Of a DNA stretch of 64,000 bases, positions 17,937-26,439 are shown one piece after another (position 1 is the stretch's first letter; every line of letters starts with the position of its first letter). The notes beneath the pieces were generated by a model, which searched no databases, was not told where the DNA came from, and saw only the letters and a list, made by a program, of their open reading frames with translations. Source of the stretch: Microlunatus soli (GTDB lineage: Bacteria > Actinomycetota > Actinomycetes > Propionibacteriales > Propionibacteriaceae); contig NZ_LT629772.1 of the NCBI RefSeq assembly GCF_900105385.1, positions 744,001-808,000 of the forward strand, read 5' to 3'. The position numbers and the translations under genes are program-made.

Positions 17937-18719
17937 TCACAGAGCGCGGGCCGCGTATCTGCCGGAACTGACCGTCAGCTGCAACGGCAGCTCGAAGGTC
18001 TCACTCAACGTCTCGGCGGTCAGGGTCTCGGCCAGCGGTCCGGCAGCGACAATGCCGCCCCTCTTCAGCAGTAGAGCATGAGTGATGCCGGTCGGAATCT
18101 CCTCGACGTGGTGGGTGACCAGCACGGTGGCCGGCGCGTACGGATCGGCGGTGATCTCCGACAGGGTGCGGACCAGATTCTCCCGGCCGGCCAGGTCCAG
18201 GCCGGCGGCCGGCTCGTCCAGCAGCAACAGCTCCGGGTCGGTCATCAGGGCACGGGCGATCTGGACCCGCTTCTTCTCGCCCTCGCTCAGGGTGCCGAAG
18301 GTACGGTCGGCCAGCTCCGCGATCGACAACTGCGCCAGCAGCTCGTCGGCCCGCTGATGATCCAGATCGTCGTAGGACTCCCGCCAGCGGCCGATCACCG
18401 CATAGCCGGCCGAGACCACCACATCGTGCACCGACTCGCCGCGCGGGATCCGCTCGGCCAGCGCCGCCGAGGTCAGACCGATCCGCGGCCGCAGCTCGAA
18501 GACGTCGACGGTGCCGAGCACCTCGCCGAGCAGGCCGGCGACCCCGGCGGTCGGATGGATCTGCGCCGAGATCACCTGCAGCAGGGTTGTCTTGCCGGCG
18601 CCGTTCGGGCCGATGATCACCCAGCGTTCGGACTCGTCGACGGTCCAGTTGATCTTGTCGAGCAAGGTCGATCCACCGCGGACGATGCTGACGTCGGCGA
18701 GATCGATTACGGCTGCCAC
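17937..18719 (-). CDS. ABC transporter ATP-binding protein without a membrane partner
   Basis: A 260-residue single ABC ATPase. Walker A is G-P-N-G-A-G-K-T-T (37-45), the signature is L-S-E-G-E-K-K-R near 142, and Walker B is L-L-L-L-D-E-P. The H-loop is V-T-H-H. No permease gene lies beside it; it resembles the YlmA-type soluble ATPases. The GTG start at 18719 is preceded seven bases upstream by TAGGTT, pointing to a leaderless mRNA, and the protein then begins at the conserved V-I-D-L-A-D-V strand. It precedes nfeD by 49 bp and may be co-transcribed. Confidence 0.85.
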   Translation of the reverse strand: MAAVIDLADVSIVRGGSTLLDKINWTVDESERWVIIGPNGAGKTTLLQVISAQIHPTAGVAGLLGEVLGTVDVFELRPRIGLTSAALAERIPRGESVHDVVVSAGYAVIGRWRESYDDLDHQRADELLAQLSIAELADRTFGTLSEGEKKRVQIARALMTDPELLLLDEPAAGLDLAGRENLVRTLSEITADPYAPATVLVTHHVEEIPTGITHALLLKRGGIVAAGPLAETLTAETLSETFELPLQLTVSSGRYAARAL

Positions 18720-18838
18720 ACTGGAGAACCTACAAGATGGCCGTTCACTCGGCGTCGAGCCCGGCACCCTGTCGCACCGATTCGACGCCGATCGGTCTCT
18801 GAGCGAGGCCGGTCAGCCGAAGATCGACCGGCTGCAGC

Positions 18839-19261
18839 TCAGTCGGGCAACCGATAGTCGAGGTCGAAGTGATGCGTGCCGTCGGGGTCGATGCTCAACG
18901 TGCCGGTGCCACTGATCCCGACCAGTTCGCCGGTGCCGCTGTCCGGGACGATCCTGAAATGTTCATCGGTGCGGTCGGCGCCATGGGTCGATGCCCCGTG
19001 CACCACGTTGAAGGTGCCGCTGCGGCCGCAGATCTCGCCGCTGATCGCCTCCAGAGCCACGTACGACCCGGCCCCGGTCTGCTGATTCAGCGCACCGAGG
19101 AACCAGGTGACCGAGCGCCCGGACAGCTCGCCGGTGAAGGTCTTGGTCAGGTAGGCGAGGCCGGCTGACGCTGCGGTGTCGATCATCGGCAGGTCACCGA
19201 CCTGTCCCGGATTCTCGGTCGGCGTGTAGTCGGCAACGGTAAAGGTCGATTTCGCATGCAC
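18839..19261 (-). CDS. DUF3224 domain protein
   Basis: A 140-residue small cytoplasmic protein of the DUF3224 family, predicted to fold as an allene-oxide-cyclase-like beta barrel. The pattern is F-x-G-E-L-S-G-R-S-V, Y-V-A-L-E-x-I-S-G, then G-S/T-F-x-V-V-H and a closing G-T-G-T-L-S-I-D-P-D-G-T-H-H-F-x-L-D-Y. Function is unknown for the family. The start is GTG, six bases downstream of TAGGTT, again a leaderless pattern. It diverges from the next hypothetical gene, which also looks leaderless. Confidence 0.8.
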   Translation of the reverse strand: MHAKSTFTVADYTPTENPGQVGDLPMIDTAASAGLAYLTKTFTGELSGRSVTWFLGALNQQTGAGSYVALEAISGEICGRSGTFNVVHGASTHGADRTDEHFRIVPDSGTGELVGISGTGTLSIDPDGTHHFDLDYRLPD

Positions 19262-19368
19262 GTGCCGAACCTAGCCGCGCCCGCACCGCAATGCTTGGAA
19301 GAACCCGACAGGGCTGGAAGACGCTGCCGATCAGCCCACTCTCACCACCGGTGACGTACCGTGTTCGG

Positions 19369-20097
19369 GTGCACTTGCCGTCAGTCAGGCTCGCCAGCCA
19401 CCTGAATGCGCTGCAGCATGCCCAGATCAGCGCCGAGGTCGCCGCGCAGGCGATCACCGAACCCGAGGTCGCCCATCACGTCGTGGACCGTGATCAGCGG
19501 TTGGGACTTGACCCGCTGACCGCGCACCCGTTGGAGCAGGTGCTGCCGGAGCTCCGACTGGTCGAACGGGAGAGTTGGGTGCTGGCGCTCCCGGTGCCCG
19601 GGACGCCCGGTGCGTTGCGCGGTCCGCGCGAGCTGAACGAGGCCGCGCTGGAGGCAGGCGAGGCAGTGATCGGGCTGACCGCCGGGATCGCGTTGGTGCC
19701 GGGCCGGGTGGGTCCGGCGGTGCAATGGCGGGTCTTCGCCGCTGAGCGTCCGTTCACCACCCTGACCCCGTACGACGCGGAGCGCGCCCTGAACGAGGTG
19801 GTCCTGGAAGCCGCGGCAACCTTGACCAGCTTGGAGATCGCCGCCGGCACCCGGCCCCGGCCGGACACCGCTCTGCGCCTGGCCCCCGGCTACCCGAGCC
19901 GGCAGTTGGCCACCGCCGAGCGAGCGGCCCGCCTGCTGCAGGCCGCCGACGTCGCCCTGGACGACGATGGTGCGGCCATCTCGGTCTACGAGGCCGACCA
20001 GCGAGCCCGGGTGCTGCGACGGCTTCGGACCGCGGCCAGCGACGCGCTCTGCGCCGCGGTCAGCTTTCCGCCCCGTCCGGAGTCGTCGGTCGGCTGA
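19369..20097 (+). CDS. Conserved-looking hypothetical protein
   Basis: A 242-residue soluble protein that I do not recognise. It is alanine- and leucine-rich, with predicted helices near the start, a central beta-type region around W-V-L-A-L-P-V-P-G-T-P-G, and helical C-terminal segments. No signal peptide, membrane segment or catalytic motif is visible. GTG 19369 was chosen because TACCGT (19357-19362) lies six bases upstream, matching the leaderless pattern of neighbouring genes; GTG 19351 is an alternative. The codon pattern supports a real gene. It converges on the XRE regulator gene. Confidence 0.65.
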   Translation: MHLPSVRLASHLNALQHAQISAEVAAQAITEPEVAHHVVDRDQRLGLDPLTAHPLEQVLPELRLVERESWVLALPVPGTPGALRGPRELNEAALEAGEAVIGLTAGIALVPGRVGPAVQWRVFAAERPFTTLTPYDAERALNEVVLEAAATLTSLEIAAGTRPRPDTALRLAPGYPSRQLATAERAARLLQAADVALDDDGAAISVYEADQRARVLRRLRTAASDALCAAVSFPPRPESSVG

Positions 20098-20106
20098 CGC
20101 GGCTGC

Positions 20107-20121
20107 CTGACCGGCCGTCAG
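20107..20121. terminator. Small hairpin between convergent genes
   Basis: CTGAC-CGGCC-GTCAG lies 10 bp after the hypothetical gene and overlaps the stop codon of the XRE gene. The stem is only five base pairs, with no T-run, so it is a weak bidirectional terminator candidate. Confidence 0.35.
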
Positions 20122-20642
20122 CGGCCCACCGACCGGCTCCGCCGGTAGTGCTGGACCGCATCGGCGGTCCGGGACGCGCCGTAGGCACGCAGCAGCTCCG
20201 CGATCTGCGGGTGATCGAGGGCCAGCCGGTCCGCCGCGGCAAGGAACTCCGGCGCCGACGCGGTCGCCCGGAACACCTCCTGGATCTCTCGTACCACCCC
20301 GCCGACGTCCTGCTGGGTGGTCATGGTGAAGACGTCGGCGGTCCGATTGCGCTCCAACTGATCCAGCGCCTCCGGCACGGCGGTTCGGCCGGTCTCGACG
20401 TCGATCAACAGGTCCCGCATGTGTTGCAGTCGCAGCGCTGCAGCCGGATTGCCGAGCTTGACCCGGTGCCCGTTGATCAACTGGGACAGCATCGGCGCGG
20501 AGACACCGAGCAGGTTTGCCAACCGCCCCTGGGTCAGACCGAGCGCGCCGGCGCAGCGCACGAGCAGATCGTTCAGCGGCTCGCCGTAGACCTCGGTCTG
20601 GGCACGTCGGTTGCGCGGAACCTCGTCATCGCTGCCGCCCAC
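20118..20642 (-). CDS. XRE-family helix-turn-helix regulator
   Basis: A 174-residue DNA-binding protein. The helix-turn-helix covers about 28-60 (G-L-T-Q-G-R-L-A-N-L-L-G-V-S-A-P-M-L-S-Q-L), followed by a helical C-terminal region that probably dimerises. The GTG start at 20642 has AAGGAGG six bases upstream; the open frame beyond it crosses operator-like DNA and is not coding. It is divergent from the VWA-protein gene, and each start has a near-identical dyad about 25 bp upstream, so it probably controls both. Its overall plan recalls EspR-type regulators, but I claim no orthology. Confidence 0.85.
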   Translation of the reverse strand: MGGSDDEVPRNRRAQTEVYGEPLNDLLVRCAGALGLTQGRLANLLGVSAPMLSQLINGHRVKLGNPAAALRLQHMRDLLIDVETGRTAVPEALDQLERNRTADVFTMTTQQDVGGVVREIQEVFRATASAPEFLAAADRLALDHPQIAELLRAYGASRTADAVQHYRRSRSVGR

Positions 20643-20664
20643 CGGGAGCCTCCTTGGTCCTTCG

Positions 20665-20685
20665 CATATTTGCTGAAGCAAATCT
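20665..20685. promoter_or_regulatory. Operator-like dyad upstream of the XRE gene
   Basis: ATTTGC-TGAA-GCAAAT is a perfect 6-bp inverted repeat inside a 21-bp block shared with a second site at 20720-20740. It lies 22 bp upstream of the XRE start, a place suited to autoregulation. The AT-rich half-site TTTGC stands out from the GC-rich background. Confidence 0.7.
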
Positions 20686-20719
20686 ACCTGATCGACTTGC
20701 GGGTGACCTCTCCCGCTGG

Positions 20720-20740
20720 CATATTTACTTTTGCAAATCT
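20720..20740. promoter_or_regulatory. Second operator-like dyad upstream of the VWA gene
   Basis: This 21-bp block matches the 20665-20685 site at most positions (ATTTAC-TTTT-GCAAAT core, one imperfect half). It ends 27 bp before the VWA start. Centre-to-centre distance between sites is 55 bp, close to five helical turns, which would suit cooperative binding or looping. Confidence 0.68.
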
Positions 20741-20767
20741 CGGTGCTGAACATTCTCGGAGGACCTG

Positions 20768-22690
20768 ATGCGTACCGGACTGATCAAGCCGACGGTCGTG
20801 GCGCTGGCCACTGCCCTGCTGGGCATCACGGCGGTGGTCCTGCCGGCGGCACCCGCCGCCCATGCCGACCCGGCGAACAAGATGATGCTGGTGATGGATT
20901 CGTCCGGATCGATGAAGGAGAAACTGTCCGACGGCAAGACCAGGATCTCCGCCGCCAAGTCGGCGTTGAACACCGTCATCGGCGGGCTGCCCGGCAGCCA
21001 GCAGGTCGGCCTCCGGGTCTACGGGGCCAAGGTCTTCGATCGCAGCGACAAGGGTGCCTGCACCGACTCCCAGCGAGTCGTCGACCTCGGCACCGACAAC
21101 CGTGACGATCTGAAGGCGGCGGTCGAGAAGTACAAGCCGTACGGCGAAACACCGACCGGTTATGCGCTGCAGCAGGCCGGCAAGGACCTCGGCAACGACG
21201 GCCAACGGACCATCGTCCTGGTCTCCGACGGGGAGCCGACCTGCGCGCCGGATCCCTGTGAGGTGGCCGGCGATCTCGCCGAACAGGGCATCGATCTGAA
21301 GGTCGACGTGGTCGGACTGGACGTGTCGGGCAAGGCCCGTTCGATGCTGCAGTGCGTGGCCAAGGCCGGTCACGGGCACTACTACGACGCCGACAGCGCC
21401 GACGACATCGGCAAGGCGTTGGATACCGTCGCGACGCGGTCGTTGCGACCGTACAAGCCGACCGGCAAGCCGATCACCGGCTCCGAGCAGGCCGATGGCG
21501 CCCCGGAACTGACCGTCGGCGACTGGCAGGACAAGATCGGCGGCGCGAAGCGAGCGCGAAGCGATCTGTTCTACACGCTGCGCCGGACGCTGCCGGGGTC
21601 GACCTTCCACGTCTCGGCGTCGCTGACCACGCTGGACGAATCCGACGGCCTGGACCTGAAGATCATCGGCGACACCTCGAACTGCGGGTTCGCCACCGAA
21701 CAGCACCCCGTCCAGTACGGCCAGCTGATCAGCGTGGCCATCACCGCTCCGGGCTACCGCGACTGGGACGAGAAGTGCACCGAGAACGACGAGTTCACGG
21801 TGGAAGTGACCCGCAAGGAAAATGACGGAGCGTCCCGCACCGTGCCGTTGGAGCTCCGGGTCGCCGAGGAACCTCCGGTCGACAACGTCGACTCGCTGCC
21901 GAAGGAGCTGCCCGACTCCGATTACGCCCCACCGGAGACCGGACCGGCCACCAAGATCGTCGGCGGCAGCTCGTTCGCTCAAGCCACCGACATCAAGCCC
22001 GGCTCCTTCAGCGGCACCTTGGTGCCGGGCGAGGTGCAGATCTTCCAGCTGCCGATCGAGTGGGGACAGCACCTCACTGCCGAGACCCGGATCAAGCCAC
22101 TCAACCAGCAACTGGACGACGCGATGGGCAACGGCCCCAACTGGCTCAACGTGAAGCTGTTCTCGCCGTCCCGGGCCATGGCCGAGAACGTCGTCAAGTC
22201 CAAGACCCAGGTCATCGTCGCACCGGACGGCGCCGAGGCACATGCGGTGAGCTATCCGGTCGCGTACCGGAATCGGACGTCCTTCGTGACCAGCAAGTCC
22301 GGAGCCAACCGCGCCGGCGTCTACTACATCGCGGTCGGGCTCAGCCCCGCGGAGGGTAAGTCCTACCAGCTGCCGTTCACGCTCAATGTCGGCGTCGACG
22401 GCGACGTGGTGGGCAAGCCGACATATCTGGAAAAGGGTCGACAGCCCAGCGCCAGCCCTTCGGCCGGCAGCACGCCGAGTATGTCGACGCCGACCCCATC
22501 GGCCAGTGCCCCGACGACGCCCGATCCGTCGCCGACCGGCAACCAGAGCGGTACGGCCGTCGACGACTCCGACGCCAAGCCGAACCCGTTGATCCGCGCG
22601 GTGGGGATCGCCGCCGGATCGGTCGGTGGACTCGCCGTCCTCGGCGGCATCGTCGCTTTGATCGTGGTGTTGATCCGGCGCCGCAGCTGA
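20768..22690 (+). CDS. Secreted, membrane-anchored von Willebrand factor A domain protein
   Basis: A 640-residue surface protein. A signal peptide (about 1-33, A-H-A cleavage) is followed at once by a VWA domain with a complete MIDAS start D44-S-S46-G-S48 and a threonine in G-E-T-P-T. Two beta-rich domains follow, then a Ser/Thr/Pro-rich linker near 555-600 and a C-terminal transmembrane helix (about 612-636) ending in R-R-R. A GGAGG site precedes the ATG. It is divergent from the XRE regulator and convergent with a Ser/Thr kinase gene 13 bp away. Metal-dependent ligand binding at the cell surface is the family role; the ligand is unknown. Confidence 0.88.
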   Translation: MRTGLIKPTVVALATALLGITAVVLPAAPAAHADPANKMMLVMDSSGSMKEKLSDGKTRISAAKSALNTVIGGLPGSQQVGLRVYGAKVFDRSDKGACTDSQRVVDLGTDNRDDLKAAVEKYKPYGETPTGYALQQAGKDLGNDGQRTIVLVSDGEPTCAPDPCEVAGDLAEQGIDLKVDVVGLDVSGKARSMLQCVAKAGHGHYYDADSADDIGKALDTVATRSLRPYKPTGKPITGSEQADGAPELTVGDWQDKIGGAKRARSDLFYTLRRTLPGSTFHVSASLTTLDESDGLDLKIIGDTSNCGFATEQHPVQYGQLISVAITAPGYRDWDEKCTENDEFTVEVTRKENDGASRTVPLELRVAEEPPVDNVDSLPKELPDSDYAPPETGPATKIVGGSSFAQATDIKPGSFSGTLVPGEVQIFQLPIEWGQHLTAETRIKPLNQQLDDAMGNGPNWLNVKLFSPSRAMAENVVKSKTQVIVAPDGAEAHAVSYPVAYRNRTSFVTSKSGANRAGVYYIAVGLSPAEGKSYQLPFTLNVGVDGDVVGKPTYLEKGRQPSASPSAGSTPSMSTPTPSASAPTTPDPSPTGNQSGTAVDDSDAKPNPLIRAVGIAAGSVGGLAVLGGIVALIVVLIRRRS

Positions 22691-22710
22691 TCACCGGAAC
22701 CGATCAGCTG
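22684..22710. terminator. Bidirectional hairpin containing both stop codons
   Basis: CAGCTGATC (22684-22692) pairs perfectly with GATCAGCTG (22702-22710) across a 9-base loop. The left arm contains the stop codon of the VWA gene and the right arm that of the convergent kinase gene, so both transcripts end in the same stem. Confidence 0.55.
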
Positions 22711-23885
22711 AGCAGCAGGGCGGCGACCGCTATCAGGATCAGTCCGGCGCCGATCGCCAGCAGCGGAAACACGATCCCAGCGGGCCGTCGAGCCGGTGGC
22801 GCGGCGGTGCCGTTCGCCGGTCCGTGTCCATCATCGCCGCGCGCCACATATCGCTCGCCGTGCCCGGCAGCGATCGGGCGGTCCGACGCCGGTGGCCAGG
22901 CCTGCTGCTTCTGGGGTTGTGGGTCCCGGGGGTGCTGGATCGGGAGTTCTCGGGCTGGGAGTTCTTGGCCTGGGGGTCGCTGGAACTGCAACGGCTCAGG
23001 TTGGGACGGGGCCGGTGACGCGGTCTCGCGCGGCCCGTGGGTCGTCCATCCTTCGGGCATCGGGGGCAGGTGATCGAAGACCTCGATCTCCCGGCTGCGT
23101 TCGCGATCCCAGGCCGTCGGCGTGCAGCCGTGCAGCGCATCAAGGGCCTGTTGGGCCGAACCGAATCGGCGTTCGGGGTCCGGCTCGATCAGTCTGCCGA
23201 CCACCGGCGCCAATGAACTCTGTCCGATCTCTGCCAGCTCGACCGGATCGGCGTTGCTCCCACTCGGGGGTCGGGCACCGGTGAGCAGCTCGACGGCGAC
23301 CATCCCCACCGAGTAGAGGTCCTGCCGGGGGTCGGGGTCGGCGCCGCGGAACGCCTCGGGCGACTGGTAGCCCGGCGTACCGATCACCTCACCGACCCTG
23401 GTCATCCGCGGATCGTCGACCGCCATTGCGATGCCGAAGTCGGTCAACCGGAGCCGTGGGCGGCCGGTGCCGGTCGCGTCCAGCAGCAGGTTGGACGGTT
23501 TGATGTCGCGGTGCACCAGCCCGGCAGCGTGCACCGCGACCAGCGCGGACAGCAGCTGACCGATCAGGTCACCGACCCAGATTCCCGGCAGGGCACCGAA
23601 GTCGCGGGCCAGCGTGGCCACCGTGCCACCGGCGACCAGCGGCATCGTGAACAGCACCCGATCGTCCTCGGCCGACCAGCCGACCGGGGTGACGACATGT
23701 TCATGATCGATCCGCCACGACGTCTCCCGGACGAACCGCAGCAACGAGGCGCTGTCGGACTGCTTGAGCATCTTGGCCGCACGGAAGGTCGCTTCCTTGT
23801 GGTCCCAGACCCGCCAGACCGTACCCATCCCGCCGTCGCCGAGAACGTCGACGAACTCGTAGCGGCCGGCGAACCGTTCTGCCAT
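22704..23885 (-). CDS. Transmembrane serine/threonine protein kinase
   Basis: A 393-residue Hanks-type kinase. The glycine loop is G-D-G-G-M-G (16-21), ATP lysine K38, catalytic loop H125-R-D127-I-K-P-S-N, and D-F-G at 149-151 with an activation segment ending G-T-P-G-Y-Q-S-P-E. All residues for activity are present. After about 265 comes a long P/Q/E-rich linker, then one transmembrane helix at about 370-392 right at the C-terminus, so there is no extracellular sensor domain of its own. Convergence on the VWA gene with a shared hairpin suggests that the VWA protein could be its outside partner. Confidence 0.9.
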   Translation of the reverse strand: MAERFAGRYEFVDVLGDGGMGTVWRVWDHKEATFRAAKMLKQSDSASLLRFVRETSWRIDHEHVVTPVGWSAEDDRVLFTMPLVAGGTVATLARDFGALPGIWVGDLIGQLLSALVAVHAAGLVHRDIKPSNLLLDATGTGRPRLRLTDFGIAMAVDDPRMTRVGEVIGTPGYQSPEAFRGADPDPRQDLYSVGMVAVELLTGARPPSGSNADPVELAEIGQSSLAPVVGRLIEPDPERRFGSAQQALDALHGCTPTAWDRERSREIEVFDHLPPMPEGWTTHGPRETASPAPSQPEPLQFQRPPGQELPARELPIQHPRDPQPQKQQAWPPASDRPIAAGHGERYVARGDDGHGPANGTAAPPARRPAGIVFPLLAIGAGLILIAVAALLLS

Positions 23886-23967
23886 CCCCGAGCCCTATCT
23901 CACCGTCACGTCAAGCTGTCCGGTGGTGTGCCGCTGCCGTTGATCGATCACGTGACTGCCCGAGACT

Positions 23968-24738
23968 TCAGGCGCCCATCTTCTGCATGCCGCCGTCGAC
24001 GTGCACCATCTCGCCGGTGGTCTTGGGGAACCAGTCGCTGAGCAGCGCGACGGCGGCCTTCGCTGCCGGGTTGATGTCCTTCGGGTCCCACCCGAGCGGG
24101 GCGCGCTCGCCCCAGACGTCGTTGAACTGTTCGGAGCCCGGGATCGCCTTCTTGGCCAGCGTGTCCAGTGGGCCGGCCGAGACCAGATTGACCCGTACGC
24201 CCTCGGGCCCGAGATAGCGGGCCAGGTAGCGGGAGGTGGACTCCAACGCGGCCTTGGCGACGCCCATCCAGTCATAGACCGGCCAGGCGACGGTGGCGTC
24301 GAAGTCGAAGCCCACCACCGAGGCGGTCTCACCGAACAGCGGCTTGACCGCCATCGTCAGGCTGCTCAACGAGTACGCCGACACCTGCATCGCCGTGGCG
24401 ACGTCGGGCCACGGCGTGGTGAGGAAACCGCCACCGAGCGCGGTCTCCGGATTGGCGAACGCGATGCAGTGCGCGACCCCGTCGATCCGATCGACATGCT
24501 CGCGCAGGTTGCCTTCCAGGGCGGCCAGATGATCTTCGTTGCTGACGTCGACCTCGAGCAGCACCGGCTCCGGATCGAGCTTCTTGATCACCCGCCGGGT
24601 CAGACTCATCGCCCGACCGAAGTTGGACACGATCACCGTCGCGCCCTCCTGTTGGGCGATCTTGGCGACGTGGAAACCGATCGAGGTGTCCAGGGTCACG
24701 CCGGCGACCAGGATGTTCTTGCCTTCAAGGATTCCCAC
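23968..24738 (-). CDS. fabI: Enoyl-[acyl-carrier-protein] reductase (NADH), InhA type
   Basis: A 256-residue enoyl-ACP reductase that performs the last reduction of each fatty acid elongation cycle. The glycine-rich region is G-V-T-L-D-T-S-I-G-F (13-22) and the catalytic pair Y155-x6-K162 matches InhA/FabI spacing. The start is GTG with GGGAG upstream. It follows fabG by 66 bp in the same order as mycobacterial mabA-inhA. It is a standard, complete housekeeping gene and the likely target of InhA-type inhibitors. Confidence 0.95.
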   Translation of the reverse strand: MGILEGKNILVAGVTLDTSIGFHVAKIAQQEGATVIVSNFGRAMSLTRRVIKKLDPEPVLLEVDVSNEDHLAALEGNLREHVDRIDGVAHCIAFANPETALGGGFLTTPWPDVATAMQVSAYSLSSLTMAVKPLFGETASVVGFDFDATVAWPVYDWMGVAKAALESTSRYLARYLGPEGVRVNLVSAGPLDTLAKKAIPGSEQFNDVWGERAPLGWDPKDINPAAKAAVALLSDWFPKTTGEMVHVDGGMQKMGA

Positions 24739-24804
24739 TGCTACTCCCGTACTTGATCTTGCGGGTTGATCATGAAATTTGGTGATCGCGGGTCGCGCCG
24801 AGGA

Positions 24805-25566
24805 TCAGTGGCCCATCCCGATCCCGCCGTCGACGGGGATCTGTGCACCGGTGATGTAGCCGGCGCTGTCGGACGCCAGGAACTCGACGGCGGCGGTGAC
24901 ATCGTCGACCGCGCCGAGCCGGCCCAAGGGGATCTGCTTCTTGTATTCGGCGACCAACTCGTCGGACAGCACGGCGGTCATGTCGGTCTCGATGAAGCCG
25001 GGCGCGACCACGTTCGCGGTGACGCCGCGGGAGCCGACCTCGCGGGCCAACGAACGGGCCAGTCCGACCAGCCCGGTCTTGGACGCGGCGTAGTTGACCT
25101 GCCCGGCCGAGCCGAGCATCCCGACCACCGAGGAGATGAAGATGATCCGACCGAACCGGTTCCTGATCATCGGCCGGACCGCGCGCTTGGCGACCCGGAA
25201 CGATCCGGTCAGGTTGGTGTCGATCACCGACTGCCAGTCCTCGTCGGACATCCGCAGCACCAGCGTGTCCTTGGTGATGCCGGCGTTGGCGATCAGCACC
25301 TCGACCGGGCCGTTCGCCTGCTCGACCTGGGCGAACGCGGCGTCGACCTGGCCGGCGTCGGTCACGTCGCACTCGACGCCGAGCACCCCGGTCGGAGCCT
25401 CCCCGCTGCGCGATGTGGTGGCGACCTTGTGGCCGGCGGCGGCGAACCGCTCGGCGATCGCCCGGCCGATCCCCCGGCTGCCGCCGGTCACCAGCACGCT
25501 CCGCGGCTGGAAGCCCTCGTCGGCTGTGTCGGTACCTGATCCTGCGGTCTGTCCTGCGTCAGTCAC
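24805..25566 (-). CDS. fabG: 3-oxoacyl-[acyl-carrier-protein] reductase, MabA type
   Basis: A 253-residue short-chain dehydrogenase reducing beta-ketoacyl-ACP with NADPH. NADPH motif T-G-G-S-R-G-I-G (27-34), N-A-G (94-96), S-S at 145-146, and catalytic Y159-x-x-x-K163 are all present. A 20-residue polar N-terminal extension precedes the fold. The GTG start lies six bases after TAGCGT (minus strand), so translation may be leaderless. It forms an operon with fabI, as in mycobacteria. Confidence 0.95.
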   Translation of the reverse strand: MTDAGQTAGSGTDTADEGFQPRSVLVTGGSRGIGRAIAERFAAAGHKVATTSRSGEAPTGVLGVECDVTDAGQVDAAFAQVEQANGPVEVLIANAGITKDTLVLRMSDEDWQSVIDTNLTGSFRVAKRAVRPMIRNRFGRIIFISSVVGMLGSAGQVNYAASKTGLVGLARSLAREVGSRGVTANVVAPGFIETDMTAVLSDELVAEYKKQIPLGRLGAVDDVTAAVEFLASDSAGYITGAQIPVDGGIGMGH

Positions 25567-25742
25567 GCCGACACGCTATCGGATCGGCGACCAGCAGCAG
25601 CGACGGAGGCAGCCCCACAAGACCGGATCCGGTCGCGCGGATCGCTCCGCCGCCCGACCGCCCGGGACGCCGATCTCCCTACGTCGTGCCTCGACTCGGA
25701 CGGCGGCGGTGCTCGTTGGTTGCGGGCGTCTAGAGTGAAGGT

Positions 25743-26210
25743 GTGAGTGCGGCACATGGTTCGCGGACCGGACGGCGCGGGGACAACCCGAGCCTGATCA
25801 CGTCCGCGCAGCCGGGCGCCAGCGAGGACTTCCGCGGTCGACAGATCCGCTACGTCGTGACGATGGGCTTCCGGGTCGCCTGCTTCATCGCGATGATCTG
25901 GGTGCCCAACCCGTGGCGGTGGCTGTTGTTCGCCGCCGCCGTCGTGCTGCCCGCGATCGCGGTGATGTTCGCCAATCAGGCCGACCAGCGTTCCGATCGC
26001 GGCACCTTCGAGACCGGATCCGGTCCCCGGTTCAGCATCACCGGAAGCTCCCTCGGTGAGCTGGATCCGCGCAACGGATCGGCCGACTCCCCCGACGCTG
26101 ACGCTTCCGACCCCGGCTCCACCGACCCGAATTCGACCGCATCGGGTCCGGGCAGTCCGGGTCCGGGCGAGTCGGACACCGGACCCCAGCAGGAAGGACG
26201 TCGTGGCTGA
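25743..26210 (+). CDS. DUF3099 membrane protein
   Basis: A 155-residue actinobacterial DUF3099 protein. The conserved core is S-L-I-T-S-A followed by R-Y-x-x-T-M-G-F-R-V-A-C-F and two transmembrane segments (about 38-55 and 60-77). The C-terminal half is a D/S/P/G-rich low-complexity tail. The GTG start is six bases after TAGAGT (25731-25736), a leaderless arrangement. It is divergent from fabG and overlaps the next small gene by 8 bases. Function is unknown. Confidence 0.85.
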   Translation: MSAAHGSRTGRRGDNPSLITSAQPGASEDFRGRQIRYVVTMGFRVACFIAMIWVPNPWRWLLFAAAVVLPAIAVMFANQADQRSDRGTFETGSGPRFSITGSSLGELDPRNGSADSPDADASDPGSTDPNSTASGPGSPGPGESDTGPQQEGRRG

Positions 26211-26415
26211 ACCCGGACTGGAATCGGACGAACGGATCTGCTCGGCGAAGGGCTGCCAGCAACCGGCCGGTTTCGACCTGCGCTGGAACAATCCGAAGAT
26301 CCACACCGAGGACCGTCGCAAGCACTGGCTGGCCTGCGCCGAGCACCGCGAGTCGCTGGCGAAGTTCCTCAGCGCCCGCGGCTTCCTCCGCGAGATCGAG
26401 CCGCTGGCCCCCTGA
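26203..26415 (+). CDS. Small Cys/His-containing protein
   Basis: A 70-residue protein with a probable metal site: C-S-A-K-G-C near 15-20 and C-A-E-H near 50-53. Similar small actinobacterial proteins are sometimes mislabelled as acetone carboxylase. GTG 26203 has AAGGA five bases upstream and overlaps the DUF3099 gene, so the two are co-translated. Function unknown; the conserved R-W-N-N-P-K-I and H-R-E-S-L-x-x-F-L blocks suggest a small folded zinc protein. Confidence 0.75.
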   Translation: MAEPGLESDERICSAKGCQQPAGFDLRWNNPKIHTEDRRKHWLACAEHRESLAKFLSARGFLREIEPLAP

Positions 26416-26439
26416 CCCAATCCAGAATTGTCCGGTGGG

